A stretch of 64,000 bases of DNA from Flaccisagitta enflata (Eukaryota > Chaetognatha > Sagittoidea > Aphragmophora). The translations under genes and the position numbers were made by a program. The DNA lies in assembly GCA_965153355.1 (NCBI GenBank), contig OZ231127.1, positions 99,944,001 through 100,008,000 on the forward strand, written 5' to 3'. Shown here one piece after another: positions 1-14,728 of this stretch. How positions within the stretch are numbered: the first letter of the stretch is position 1; each line of letters begins with the position of its first letter. A model generated the notes under the pieces. That model did not search any database, was not told the DNA's origin, and saw only the letters and a program-made list of their open reading frames with translations.

Positions 1-779
1 TTTTCAGTGTAAATACAAAATTTCATACTCTTTCTCATCGTGTTATCCAAATTTCCATCATCAGTTTTACAATGGCGTGACAGTGACAGACTTAAAGCGT
101 GAAATAAGCGTGACAGAAGAGCTGGGGGGGTGTGCGGAATAATCACGCTTGAAGAAAAGTGTCATTATGGGGGATTGAGGTGTCACAGTGGCATGAAATT
201 TGGAGCGTATGTCCTTCAAGTAGTCCTCTTTTAGATAGAAACCTGAAAAGTGATTAACTTTGAGAATTTATAGAGTTTTAAAAAAAAAAAATAGGCATAC
301 TGAGATTTTGCCATGAAATAGCAAAAAAATTAGAAGGATCAAAATTTGATGATAATACAATTTTTGAACAACTTAGCATTTGCGCAGTGGGATGAAATTT
401 TTTCCACATCACATTGGATTGATGATAACTGATTAAAAGCTGAGAAATGATCAGATAATCTATTTTTTGATAGGTTTTGCTTGTTATTTGCTTGTCCGGA
501 CAAAATCCGGACATGCCAATGTGGCCAATTTGACCTAATTTTTAGGCCCCCTAGGGGTAGGGGTAGTCACAAAAAATGGTTTGGCAAGGTAATCCGGGTA
601 GTTAGGAAGGTCATCCAACTATAGAAACTTGTCACAATGCAATAGACATTGCGGTAACACTGTTAACGTGGTGGTGAGTCGGGTTCTTGCGGCGAAAAGA
701 GATTGTGACATTAGCCTTTATTTCTCAATGAATCGCAATTGGAGGTTAAGTATCATTCCACTAATGCACGAACAGAGGT
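1..779. other. Non-coding AT-rich stretch, no gene seen
   Basis: No reading frame here has coding character. Short homopolymer A runs and AT-rich sequence dominate. I see no clear copy of the dispersed repeats found elsewhere in the window. Confidence 0.5.
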
Positions 780-905
780 TAGGCATCAATCCACTGAATC
801 ACGAATACCAATTTCACTGAAGCACGAAGTCGTGCTTCAGTGAAATTAGTCTTGACAGGCCAAATTTTGAGATTTTCTTTCGTGATTCAGTGAATAGGCC
901 GAATT
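780..905. repeat. Hairpin repeat with a perfect 38 bp palindrome
   Basis: Positions 810-847 are two perfectly complementary 18-base arms separated by AG. Outside them the arms keep pairing imperfectly: CCACTGAATCACGAA near 791 faces TTCGTGATTCAGTG near 880. The whole looks like a small foldback or MITE-type hairpin. No target duplication was identified. Confidence 0.7.
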
Positions 906-984
906 TTGCACTAGTTAAAACTGGAACCACTTTAGTCCAGATTTGGACTTGGGTGGAATGAAGCAGGACATCCCTCATTTTCAA

Positions 985-988
<4 letters not shown>

Positions 989-1071
<83 letters not shown>
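989..1071. repeat. (AG)n microsatellite
   Basis: About 41 uninterrupted AG dinucleotides. The serine/leucine-rich frame across it is an artefact. Confidence 0.97.
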
Positions 1072-1075
<4 letters not shown>

Positions 1076-1510
1076 CTTTGTTTCGGCAGGGCCGAAACGC
1101 AACCAAGAGGTTGTCGTTTGCGGGTGGGGCGTGGGCAGGAGCTGTAATTTGGTTAGGCAGGGGCTGTAATGAGGGTGGGCAGAGGTAGTAATGTTAATTG
1201 CCAGAGGCTGCAATGCTCAGAAATCTCTATTTCAACTGATTTCACGTCATCCAAAGATTTGCAACTTCCAGCTATGAGGGTGGAAGTAAAGATCGACTTT
1301 TTAAGAATACTTCCCACTTACACAGAAGGCAAACAAAGACAGTTTTCATCATAGCAATTCTTCACCTTATCACTAAATTCTTTGTAGAGATTTAAAAAAA
1401 AAGGTTGACCGCCACGTCATTTTAGCCAATTAAATCATTCTAGTTATTTTAGGTCAATTCAAGTCAATTTAGGTCATTTTAGGTCATTTTGAATCATTTT
1501 AAGTCATCAT
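1072..1510. other. Non-coding stretch with a short TTTTAGGTCA tandem
   Basis: The first part carries the 'GTTTGCGGGTGGGGCGTGGGCAGG' type GC-rich motif (related to GGGTGGGCAGG copies near 9850, 10065, 15600 and 42125). At about 1418-1507 there is a degenerate ~10 bp tandem of the type TTTTAGGTCA. No gene. Confidence 0.55.
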
Positions 1511-1815
1511 CGGGAAAAAAGTCGAAGTCAGTCTTCGACTTTTTGACATATTCGAGAGAAACATTGTTTTCATTTTCTTATGAGGAAGTTTGGAATCTCA
1601 ACCGTGGTCTCCAATTAAATTGATAGGGTAAGTAAATTTGATAATTCTCTTTCATTTGGCGCCAAGCAGAATGCTCTATGGCAAATATTTTTCGCGTTAT
1701 GAATTTTTAACGATTTATTTACAAAAAATTCAAACTGAATTTTTTTCGATTTTTCATGATTTTCAGTAGGATCAATAAAGCAGTATATTTAAGTTTGTTT
1801 GAGCATGCAAAGACT
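1511..1815 (+). repeat. Dispersed repeat with GTCGAAG hairpin, copy 1
   Basis: It starts with a perfect hairpin (AAGTCGAAG, loop TCAGT, CTTCGACTT). It continues through the landmarks TTTGGCGCCAAGCAGAATG and AGGATCAATAAA. A second direct copy lies at 7767-8090, and part of it is inverted at about 4660-4860. The family is unassigned, and no coding capacity is visible. Confidence 0.7.
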
Positions 1816-2079
1816 CAAAGCCAACCTGGGGGGCAGGGGCATTAGCCGGAATGAGCCTGCCCTTTGCCCCTGACCATTTACATTACCTTTTCATAATAGT
1901 TGGATCTATGGTTGACCATCTCTTTCATTTCTCTTTCCCTTCTTGTTTCTGATAGTTTATCAACTCCATTCTCCTTTGTACTGAGGAGGAGAAGGATTGC
2001 TCCTGCCCTTTACCCCTCTGTCTCTTTCCCACCTGCCTCTGCCAATGCTGCTGTCATCTCAACCCATCTGACCAACACT

Positions 2080-2880
2080 CTTCTCCCTCCCGCTGCCGAT
2101 GCCGATGCCGACTCTACCTGTACATATGCCCATAACCTTCATAGCTGTATAACCATCTTCCTATCTTTTGCTGCTGTTGCCACTGCTGACTAAACCCTCA
2201 TCCTCTGCTGATGCTGCTGCTGCTGCCGCTGCTGCTGCCGCTGCCGCTGCCGCTGCCGCTGCCGCTGCCGCCCATATGCCGCCCATATGCCCAATTGCCC
2301 ATCTTCCTAAATGCCACTGCCGATGCCGCTGCCGACTCTCCCTCTATGCTCATGATATTCAAACCTACCGCTGCCGATGCCGCTGCCGCTGCCGCTGCAG
2401 ATTTATCTTCATGATTTTCACCTTCCTACCTGCCAATGCCGCTGCCGCTGCCGACTCAACCTGTGGAACCATCACTCTTCTACTTGCCCTTGCCGATGCC
2501 GATGCCGACTCTATCTATGTGCCCATAATCTTCATAGCCGTATAATTATCTTCCTATCTGCCGCTGCCGATGCCGCTGCCGACTCAACTCATGTGACCAT
2601 CATCTCTCTTCCTGACGCTGTCGTTGCCATTGCATACTCTACCTTCATATCTGCTGCTGCTGCTGCTGCCGCTGCCGCAGCCGCAGCCGCAGCCGCAGTC
2701 GCAGCCATGGCCGTAGCCGCAGCCGCAGCCGCAGCCGCTGCATCTTCTATGATCATGACCTTTCTTCCTGCCGCAGCCGCGGCCGATGCCGACTCTACCT
2801 ATAAGCCCATCACCTTAAGGTCCTTCACACCTGCCACTGCCGCTGCCGCTGCCGCTGCCGATATCGTTGTAGTTGCCACT
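2080..2880. repeat. Hexameric GCYGCN minisatellite tract
   Basis: Degenerate runs of TGCCGA/TGCCGC hexamers are separated by recurring spacers such as GACTCTACCT and CATAATCTTCATAG. The Ala/Pro/Leu-rich frames in all three phases are what a GC-rich hexamer produces, with no start context or domain. I do not regard it as a gene. Confidence 0.75.
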
Positions 2881-2942
2881 TGCCAATGCCTACTTACCCC
2901 TACCCCCCTTCGCCCCCTCCTGCCGACTCTAATATCAACGCC

Positions 2943-2945
<3 letters not shown>

Positions 2946-3007
<62 letters not shown>
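2946..3007. repeat. (AG)n microsatellite
   Basis: AG dinucleotide run that degrades into AAAG at its 3' end. Confidence 0.95.
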
Positions 3008-3009
3008 CC

Positions 3010-3690
3010 ACAGAACCATGGTGTGTGTTTTTACACTTTTAGACTTGATTATCATGGGCAGACCGATCAACAGGCGGACGGTAAAAGATCAAGCACATCA
3101 CTTGGTTGATATTTTTTGCATAAACGCAATTATTCCTCAAGTGAACGTTGAATTTTGTCCTAGGTAGTATCTACCAAACAGATAAAAAAAAGAGACACAG
3201 TTTTAAACAGCTAGTTTTGCCAATTAATGTTAGTAAAACTCATCAGACCATTTGAAAGCCCATCGAAAGTACTTTCAATTGGTGCCAATCTGGAAATCCT
3301 ATCTTTTTTTGTTTAGAAATGGCATTAGTTCTCAAATCTTTGCCCATTCCGGTTTCACAATCACTATGTTAAATTGGGTTTTTGCAAAAAAGTGCTTCTC
3401 TTTGCAGGGCCATGGCTTCTGAACCGTTTGCGATACAGACCTGGGACTGATCTAGATTAAAAGATTTTTTTGAAAGTCGTTAAAAATGTCACAATTTTGT
3501 GAATTGATAAGCAGGTGTGTCTTTTCTTTTGAGTCGAGTTGCAGTTATCTCAGTCAAAACATCATGAATGAAATCAACCTCAGTTTCTCTTTGGTCAATC
3601 TGACTCGCCATTGTCAGAAAGAAAGAATCGAGGAAAGACGGTCGCGATCACAGCTTTAATCACAATTATCGATGAGGATGTCTCAACGAC
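3010..3690. other. Non-coding AT-rich stretch
   Basis: No coding frame. A block around 3240-3530 (CATTTGAAAGCCCATCGAAAG and onward) resembles sequence near 13500-13760 and 14000-14340, suggesting a further dispersed repeat family. Confidence 0.4.
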
Positions 3691-3694
3691 CTCA

Positions 3695-3927
3695 TTCTTC
3701 TTCTTCTTCTTCTTCTTCTTCTTCTTCTTCTTCTTCTTCTTCTTCTTCTTCTTCTTCTTCTTCTTCTTCTTCTTCATCTTCTTCTTCTTCTTCTTCTTCT
3801 TCTTCTTCTTCTTCTTCTTCTTCTTCGTCGTCGTCTTCGTCTTTTTCGTCTTCTTCTTCGTCTTCGTCTTCGTCTTCGTCTTCTTCTTCTTCTTCTTCTT
3901 CTTCTTCTTCTTCTTCTTCTCCTTCTT
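3695..3927. repeat. (TTC)n microsatellite, ~230 bp
   Basis: TTC triplets with interspersed TCG variants. All six frames are open because of the triplet composition (poly-Ser, poly-Phe, poly-Glu, poly-Lys and so on), so the predicted proteins are artefacts. The purine strand has the composition needed to form triplex DNA. Confidence 0.97.
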
Positions 3928-4088
3928 GAGTCGAAAAGTGGGAAAATGCGCATATCCGCCCCTGCCCACCCGTCCGCAACTGGTGGCCTTGTTTCTTCAG
4001 TCACTGCTATTTTTTTCATTTGTTAAATCAGATCAAGAGCAATCGCATGTATTGATTGCACTGAAAATCAGAGAAAAAGAGGACTGAA

Positions 4089-4860
4089 CCAAATGAAATA
4101 GATGAGCTAAAATACGCAAAATCACTCATCTACCAGCTTTGCTTACTGACATGCTCTCTTTTGTTTGAATGCTCACATCAAAACATTTAGACCATTTGGA
4201 ATCAGAAAATGCTTACGTATATCAAAACATCTATACCATTTGGAATCAGAAAAAGAATACTGAGCTACATGAGCTAAATGTTAAGAATACTCTAAAACTC
4301 CCTCACAGATGAGCAGCTATGTTCACTGACATGCTTTCTTGTATTTACATGCTCAAACATGTTTCAAAACATTTATTCATTTATCCCATTTAGAATCAGA
4401 AAAAAAATATTGAGCTAAATAAACTAATTGAGCTAGAATACTGAACAAGGTCATTAGACCTAGGTCGCGTGCGTTGGCATTTTCAGGAAAAGTCGGACAG
4501 ACAGATGTCTTTTAAACAGTTTTAACAACTTTTAAACGACTTTGTGACGGACGGACATACATATCGATGGACGGACCGATGGACCAAAAAGTGGCACGCG
4601 ACTAAAAACACTCAACCGATGAGCAGCTATGCTCAAAAACTGATAAAAACGTTTTCTTGTATTTGCATTCTCAAACAAATATCAATATACTTCTTCATTG
4701 ATCCTACACAAAATAAAAAAAAAATCGGGAAAAATTCAATTTGAATTTTCCGTAAAAAAATCTCTAAAAAAACGTAACTCCAAAAATATTTGTCCTAGAA
4801 CATTCTGCTTGGCGCCGAATGAAAGAGAGTTATCGAATTTACTTACCCTATGAATTTTAT
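4089..4860. repeat. Cluster of dispersed 'GAGCTAAATGAGCT' repeats plus an inverted hairpin-repeat copy
   Basis: Recurring blocks read GAGCTA-AATGAGCTA, then CTCACAGATGAGCAGCT, then a GACATGCTTTCTTG-like block. They occur near 4090, 4260 and 4600, and again at 8050-9080. From about 4660 to 4860 an inverted copy of the repeat at 1511-1815 follows (CATTCTGCTTGGCGCC). A GGAC/GATG tract with a GTCGCGTG motif lies at 4460-4610. Confidence 0.55.
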
Positions 4861-6224
4861 TAGGGGCTCATTCGATCGGTCAAGAGCCTCAACTTTCGCA
4901 AAAGAAAAACCCTATCATGCCCGTTAATTGCATTTACAGCGGGAACACACATTCATGAAATTTCAAGCAACAATTATAAGAGCGAGCGGAGTGAGTGAGC
5001 GAGTCCATGAATTAAGATGAGAAAAGCGAGTGAAGTGAAGCGGAAAACTACAGAACGAGTGAGCGGAGTGAGTGGTGCAAGTAAAGAAAAGTATCAAGCG
5101 ACTGAATTTCCTTTCCAAAAAGCGGACACGCGACTATACACCTTGCCGTGTCAGTCCGTCTGTAATTCTCCAAAATGAGTGAGATCAATAGTGTCAGTTG
5201 ATCAGTCTAGCTGTCTATTCCTTCTGGCTCTTTTGCAATCCTCATTCTTTTTCCCCCTCTTTTTTGTTCCTTTACTGTTTTTTTTTTTCACGCAATACCA
5301 GATTTTGAAAATAAAAAAAAATTGCCGAATTTTCGAAGGCCCATGCCTTCTTTTTCATAGGCGTGAAAACCTGTAACGCGAATGTACAAATAGTCATCTC
5401 ATATAACATGGTAAATCATTTTTCGTGTCAATTTTTATCTTTTACTTCTTTTTTTCAAAAACTGCCCCTTTTTAATTGTCCCTTTTTAATAACTGGGTCC
5501 AATTGCCGTACTGTCCAGATTTTGCAATGTCAGTCCATGACATTTTTAGTCGCACGCGACTCTATAACCTGCTTTGTCAGTCTCCGTTTTCTAGTGTGGA
5601 GTATCGGTATGAGGTTCTATGAAATAGTGATGGTACAGTGACCTAACGTACGCACACTAGAATTTGTTCGATTAACCATGGCCAAAAAAAAAACGTACAT
5701 GGCAGTTTTTGATGCCTTAGACCGGCTTAGTCTCAATGAAAATACAAAAAATCAGTGACCGTTTAAAAGATTTTTGAAATTTCTTCAAATTTAGACCAAG
5801 CAGAATGTTGTAGGTCAATTCGTTTAGAAATGGCAACAGTTTGAAGTGAGCATTTCCATAATCTGTCAATTGAAGGGATTCTGTACTTTTAGTTATGTCT
5901 TTAAAGTTTAAAAGCACAAAAACATATCTGACGAAAGGAAACTAAAGAAAGTTAAAGAGAAAATGAAAATATAACTCATTATCTACAAAATGGCGCCAAG
6001 CAGACCTTTTTGAATAAATCCGTTTAAAAATTGTTATAAAAAAAAACATTTAGTCCATGAGTTCAAGTTAGTAAAAAACGTCATATCTGGTAGATTTCAA
6101 TTTGTTACTTTTTTTTCAAGATAGAGTTTTGTTCAGCGACTCAAATCAAAGAGTTTTCAAAGCTTTTTAGAATGGTCATAGATTTCATGCACTTTCTCAA
6201 AAGCAGCACCAAGTTATGGTAGAA
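4861..6224. other. Non-coding stretch, no gene
   Basis: It contains a short GAGCGGAGTGAGTGAGCGAG tandem around 4980-5085 and a GTCGCACGCGACT motif near 5550. The remaining sequence is AT-rich. Short frames in this interval show no domain or compositional support. Confidence 0.45.
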
Positions 6225-6475
6225 ATAAGCAACGTACGATCCTTTTTTTGGCCATGGTTACTAAGATTTGGCCCTCGAGTCTGGGATTTGGGCTTCGGGG
6301 CTGAAATATGGCCCTAAAGGTTGGGAAGGAGGGGGGGGGGGAACGTAAGAGAAGGAGGAGGAGGAGGACAAGGAGGAAATTCCCGTGTGTGAAAGCATAG
6401 GTCATTGGCCCCTTTGGAGCCGCTGCCCTGCTCCCTCCCTCAATTACAATCATAACCTACTTTTTAAAGCAGGGC
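6225..6475. repeat. Family A palindromic minisatellite repeat, partial copy
   Basis: It carries GGCCCT-N-AGG..GGGATTTGGGC units and then the family landmarks: GTGTGAAAGCATAGGTCAT, a CCCTTTGGAGCCGCTGCCC block, and the end motif GCAGGGCACGGGTACCGCTG followed by ACCATTTAACGCTTTTG. Other copies are at 11308, 39405, 40442, 59519, 61150 and 63514. Confidence 0.7.
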
Positions 6476-7085
6476 ACGGGTACCGCTGACCATTTAACGC
6501 TTTTGAAAATATTTCTTTTTTTCCATCTTTTTTTTTTCTATTTTGTTTTTCTCTTTTTTTTTCTTTTTTCTTTTCCTCCCTTTTTAGTTGCGGACACGCA
6601 ACTTTATAAGAGGCTTTGTCCGTCCGTCCGTCCGTCCATCCGTCTGTCGGTCCGTCCGTCCGTCAGTCCGTAACCCACGAGTTAAATAGTGGAAAAACGA
6701 GCGTGTGGTTTTTTTTTTTCAGAAACTGAAATTGCTGAGCTTGATTACGTATGTCTTGGGTCTTTGGAGTGATGTGCTTTTGAGGAGAAAAAAAAGGAAC
6801 ACTTGAAATAGCAGAAATCCCAAGTTTACGACTTTTTTCCAGTCGGCGATAACCGCCTTTGGTGGCGCACCTTATGGGCCTGATCAGCCTTGTTTCAAGT
6901 GAAATCAGCGGTCACGATGATTTCATTGTTTTTGTTTTGACTCGTATTGAACGATAGGGGCCATTGTCATATGCTAAGGTGCATGGAAAATCATGGAGCA
7001 TTTTATGATCTAAGGGTTTGATTTGGACCATAAGGCTGGGATATTAGCCCTAAGGCGCGGAACTGAGACTGAGGTTTATTTTACT
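6476..7085. other. Non-coding stretch with a (GTCC)n tract
   Basis: A T-rich run is followed by GGACACGCAACTTTATAAG and a GTCC tetramer tract (about 6617-6668), which belongs to the GTCGCG-hairpin/GTCC family described elsewhere. No gene. Confidence 0.5.
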
Positions 7086-7520
<435 letters not shown>

Positions 7521-7766
7521 CACATTCACATGGGCCCCATGATTTCTCTGGTAAATTGTTCTTAGCTTCTCATAGCTAATTAGTCCGGCTAATGCCCCTG
7601 CCCCCCAGGTTGGCATAGTATGTTTCTTTCTTTCTTTCTTTCAACCTCCCTCACGTTCTTCGCGTCTGCGTCTGCATCTTCATCGTTTCCTCGTTTTCTT
7701 TCTTTCTTTTTTAGCTCAGTCTGTTTTTCTGATTTAAAATGCGATAAATGGATAAATGTTTTGATC

Positions 7767-8090
7767 GGGAAAAAAATTGAAGTCAGTCTTCGACTTTTTG
7801 ACATATTCGAGAGAAACAGGGTTTTCATTTTCTTATTAGGAAGTTGAGCATCTCCATCGACCAATTGCACCCTCAAACAAAATTCACAAGATAAGTAAAT
7901 TTGATGATTCTCTTTCATTTGGCGCCAAGCAGAATGCTCTACAACAAATATTTTTCGCGCTATGATTTTTTTGAAGATTTATTTACGAAAAATTTGAATG
8001 AAATTTTTCTGATTTTATGATTTTGTGTAGGATCAATAAAAGAGTGTATTTAGGTTTAATTGAGCATGCAAATAAAAAAAAAAACATGTT
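7767..8090 (+). repeat. Dispersed repeat with GTCGAAG hairpin, copy 2
   Basis: Direct copy of 1511-1815 with the same order of landmarks: the CGACTTTTTGACATATTCGA side, then TTTGGCGCCAAGCAGAATG and AGGATCAATAAA. The hairpin stem has one change (TTGAAG for TCGAAG). Confidence 0.7.
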
Positions 8091-8194
8091 CATGAGCACA
8101 GCTGCTCATCTGTGAGGGCGTTTTTGAGCATTTTAGCTCATTTAGCTCACTAAGCTCAGTCTTTTATTTCTAATCTCAAATAGGATAAATGAAT

Positions 8195-8795
8195 ACTATC
8201 TAGGCGGAAAAAATCTTTCGACTTGTGACAAAAACGTATTCATCTATGTAAAAATGAATATAAATAAGTTACAAATCTATCTATAATATGTGAGAGTTCC
8301 CTTTGACTGAATAAGGGCCGTCCTTAGCTGGGGAAGCGATTTGTAGAGCTTCTTGAGGTACTCTGGAGTGGAGGCCATCTGGATCTTTCTCGCAATTTAT
8401 TTTTATCTTTTCTTTTGCTACATTTAAACTTGTAGCTTCCACAAGACTCATCAAATCATGGAAAAATCGGTGACATAAATGAAGCCCTTCGAATTTACAA
8501 ACAGGGAACGCAAACCGCATCTGTCTAGCTCAACACGTTTAGAAGTAATTAAAGAAAGAGTGAAGTGATACCCTCAGAAGATGGAGTGAAATGGCAAAAG
8601 CGAAACTGAAGTATTTCAATCAAAGTTGAATAACTTTTGAACGGAATGAGCTAGAGAGATGCGGTTTGCGTCAATCTCTCGCAAATTTGAAGGGCTTTAA
8701 TTATGTCACCGATTTTTTGATGATTGGTTGCTTCAAACCTGAGATATTTATGTAAATGCGCCGAAAGATTTTTTTCGCCTAGATAGTAAATATTT
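8195..8795. repeat. Inverted repeat (hairpin element) within the GAGCTA cluster
   Basis: Outer pair: CTATCTAGGCGGAAAAAATC near 8199 faces the complement near 8760-8790 (CGCCTAGATAG). Inner pair: the block at about 8440-8530 (AATCGGTGACATAAATGAAG, CGCAAACCGCATCT) faces 8645-8740. The spacer is about 110 bp. A minus-strand frame of 79 codons in the left arm is fully explained by the repeat. Confidence 0.65.
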
Positions 8796-11307
<2,512 letters not shown>

Positions 11308-11910
11308 CCCAGTTTTTGGGCAGCGGCCCCAAAGGGGTCGATGACCTATGCTTTCACACATATGGGGAATTTTCTCCTTCTCCTCCGTCCGTACCCCCCC
11401 CAGCTTTGAGGCCCAAATTCTAGTCCCGAGACCCAAATCCCAGTCTCAAGGCCCAAATCCTATCCAAAAGGTCCACATCCTAGCCTCAAGGCCCTAATCC
11501 TAGCCTGGAGGCCCAAATTCCAGCCTTTAGACCCAAATTTCATCCTATAGGCTCAAATTCCAGCCGTGAGGCCTAAATCTAAGCCTCAAGGTTCATATCC
11601 CAGCCTAAAGGATGAGATTTGGGTCTAAAGGCTGGAATTTGGGCCTCCAGGCTATGATTTAGGCCTTGACGCTAGGATTTGGGCCTTTAGGGTAGGATTT
11701 GGGCCTTGAGACTGGGATTTGGGTCTCGGGACTAGAATTTGGGCCTCAAAGCTGGGGGGGGGGGCGGGCGGAGGAGGAGCAGAAAATTCCCCATATGTGT
11801 GAAAGCATTCGTCATCGACCCCTTCGGGGCCGCTGCCCTGCTTCCCCTTCAACTTCAAGCACAACCTACTAAGGCAGGGCACGGGTACCGCTGACCATCT
11901 AACGCTTTTG
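11308..11910. repeat. Family A palindromic minisatellite repeat, near-complete copy
   Basis: Left edge is TTTTTGGGCAGCGGCCCC, then GTCGATGACCTATGCTTTCA. About 20 bp units CCCAAATCCTAGCCTCAAGG run to about 11600, then the same units run in reverse complement back to GTGTGAAAGCATTCGTCATC and a CGGGGCCGCTGCCC block. Right edge is GCAGGGCACGGGTACCGCTG then ACCATCTAACGCTTTTGCGA. The transcript would fold into one long hairpin. Confidence 0.8.
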
Positions 11911-12098
11911 CGACTATTTGCTATGTCAAAAATTTGACATACCATCACCGTCTAAGAAATTGTGAAGCTGCTCAAAGAATAAGAATGTGAATCACATGAT
12001 GTGATGTGAGAGCATCTTTAAATCACTCTCTTTTTTTTATTTTGCTATAGTTAAAGAACATGTTATAATTCCCTATCCTCTACGTTTCAGAGTTTGTG

Positions 12099-12599
12099 CA
12101 GTCAGTCCCAATTCCGCATTCATCCATATGACCATATCTCATCATATTACGAGGTAACGCAACTTGGCTTATCTGGGCATATTTCGATATATCGAAATAT
12201 GACTCTCACCCTTCCCTTTTAGTTCGTCACTCAAAAGGAAGTACTTAAGCGATTATCAAGCTCTGATCTTATTTACTCGGCTTTTTATACCCAATTCTTA
12301 AAAAATCGGTGAGATTAAAAAGAAAGAAGGATGACAAAATCTAATGATGTGATTCAACGGTGCAGCATTCATAAATCTATTTTTTCTAAAAGTTAGGCGT
12401 CAAAATCATTGAAGACTGTAAACAAGACAAACAGCTACATGGAATTGATTCTGATCTTACAAAAGAAACAACTAAAAAAATGAATTTTTTGTAAGCCATA
12501 TTTCGATATATCGAAATATGCCAAGATGGAAAAAGTTTTGGTTTGCCGAAATATGTCGCGATACGAGCATATGGATGAATGCGGAATTGGGACTGACTG
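12099..12599. mobile_element. 501 bp MITE-like element with 32 bp terminal inverted repeats
   Basis: Left end CAGTCAGTCCCAATTCCGCA(TTCATCCATATG) at 12099-12130 is the exact reverse complement of 12568-12599. A perfect 24 bp palindrome (half-site CATATTTCGATA) lies 79 bp in from each end, at 12178-12201 and 12497-12520. There is no coding capacity. The flanks read TTTGTG and TGTGGT, so a target duplication cannot be assigned with confidence. Confidence 0.8.
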
Positions 12600-14623
12600 T
12601 GTGGTTCAGTAATATTTCCTGTTTCAAGTCCACGCTAAGTGGTTCGGTAATGTTTTTTGATCTTTTCTCTTTATTTTGTTTTTATGAACAAGCCAGATCG
12701 GACAACGATACGTCCTGACTGTACTAGATGTATAGAGGGACAGATAGATAGACAGACAACCCACAACAGCTTTGGCGTCTCTGAATGCGCCTAAAAATGC
12801 TTGAAAACAATCTCAGTATTGCTGATTTTTAATTTTTTGGAAAGGCGTGACGGACAAACAAACGTAAGAACAGTCCAACTGATAGACCAATGGATAGACA
12901 ATCAGTCGAAATCGCAACATCAAAAATTTCGCGTTACCAACCAACTTTCATACCTACCAAGGGACACACCGTCGTATAGAGTCGCTTAGCAAGCGACTAA
13001 GAATGGCAAGCAACAGTGAAAAGAGTCATATCTAAAATCAGTGAAAAATCCAAAATGAATGAAAAAGATAATCTTGAGACACCTTTCAAGAAAGATACCT
13101 CAGCTTATAGAACTGCTGGAATTTTTTTGAAAAAGGCAAATTAATCTCCATCAAAAAATCTACAAGATGAGCACTATCTGGTTGTTGTGGCTTTAATTGT
13201 TAAAAAAAATGACAGGCAAAAATATAAACTTACTCCTAGAATGCTAAATCTGCAAAATTAGCTTACGAATTATGAGACAAGACCACCCCTGACTAATGAG
13301 AGGATTTTTGCCAATTGTTTTCAAATGGAATGACTTTAATTTTTTTGTTCAAAAAAAGTTGTATGATATACTATCATGATGTACTGTCATGATTTGCCCC
13401 ATATTTGTTGAATAAAACTTATTACTACTCGACTCATAAAAAAAGCCGCACTTTTAAATGGCAAATTGTCATACTGAATTTCAAAATAACTAATTAAAAT
13501 CTTAGACTGTTAAAAGGCTCTTGAAAAGATCTTTCATTTGGCTCTAATCTGGAAATTTTAGCTTTATTCATTTAGAAATGGCATAAGAATAAGTAAAAAC
13601 ATTGCCATTTACAGTTTGCAATCCTATTGAAAAATAAGCATTTTAACAAATTAGAAGATAATTTTGACAAACTCTAGCTCCTAAACCGTTTGAGATACAG
13701 ATTTGGGATTGGTCTAGAATAGAAGGAAATTTGAAAATATTTCAAATCACTTCAACAAAAGAATGTTCAAATTATTTGTTTTTCTTATTCTTTAACTCAA
13801 AATTAGGTGCAGTTTTTTTTTTTAGTCGAGTAGTATTCTCAAGGTGTTTCAGACTTTTTTCCTAGTTAGTATAGAGATGCGAGGACACATCTAAAACCAT
13901 GAAAACATGCAGACAGAAGCAAAAATGATCTGACAAGTGCGTAGTAAAAACCCTGGACAACTTGTTTGGATAATTTTCTGCTTATTCAACAGCTTCAACC
14001 ATATAAAATCCATTTGAAAGCTTTGCAAGAGATTATATAGACGAGATGCCGCTGGCTATATTCCGTTGGAAATGGCATTAGAATGAGTGAAAACATTGCC
14101 TCAATCAGCCAGAATTTTCGACATCTTTTGCGATTGTCGTTTTCGTGAATAAACCATCTATGATCAATCATCACTGCGCACGAAATGCCTTTAAAAAATC
14201 TATTGCATCAATCAGTTTTGCAAGAAGAGAATTTTTGCGAAAAAGAGATGTCCACTTTAACACTTTAAAACATTTTAGATACAGAACTGGGATTGGTCTG
14301 GAATGAAAAAAAAATTCAAACTTATTAAAAATCAACTTAACAAAAAAATTCTCTTGCCAAGGAACTCTATAAGAGGCCCAGTCCATTGGTCCGTCTGTCG
14401 GTATATCCTGAAATATGAAAGTACAGTTGAATCCCGCTCTAATAGACCAGCCACAGCCGGAATCCCGCCTATATCCAGGGGTTCATATTCTGGAGGCACG
14501 AGGCACGCCGTGCCTCGGAAGAGCAGGAAGCTTGTCGGAAGGAAAAGAAGAAGAGGAAAGGGGAAGGGGAAAAAGAAAAGGAAGAAAGAAAAGGGAGAAA
14601 GAAAAAGAAAATAGAAAAAAAGG

Positions 14624-14627
<4 letters not shown>
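12600..14627. other. Non-coding AT-rich stretch
   Basis: A GACAGATAGATAGACAGAC tract lies near 12740 and a hairpin AGTCGCTT-AGC-AAGCGACT at 12980-12998. The remainder is AT-rich, with blocks resembling 3240-3530. No coding frame is supported. Confidence 0.45.
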
Positions 14628-14707
<80 letters not shown>

Positions 14708-14728
14708 GACAGACAGACAGAGAGAGAG
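14628..14728. repeat. (GA)n then (ACAG)n microsatellite
   Basis: A purine-rich approach leads into a 62 bp GA run, then GACA repeats. Confidence 0.96.

Noticed and set aside
2168-3042. Ala/Pro-rich protein of 221 codons
   Set aside because: Hexamer minisatellite composition, open in more than one frame, no domain.
3595-4087. Poly-Ser, poly-Phe and poly-Glu proteins
   Set aside because: TTC triplet microsatellite; all frames open at once.
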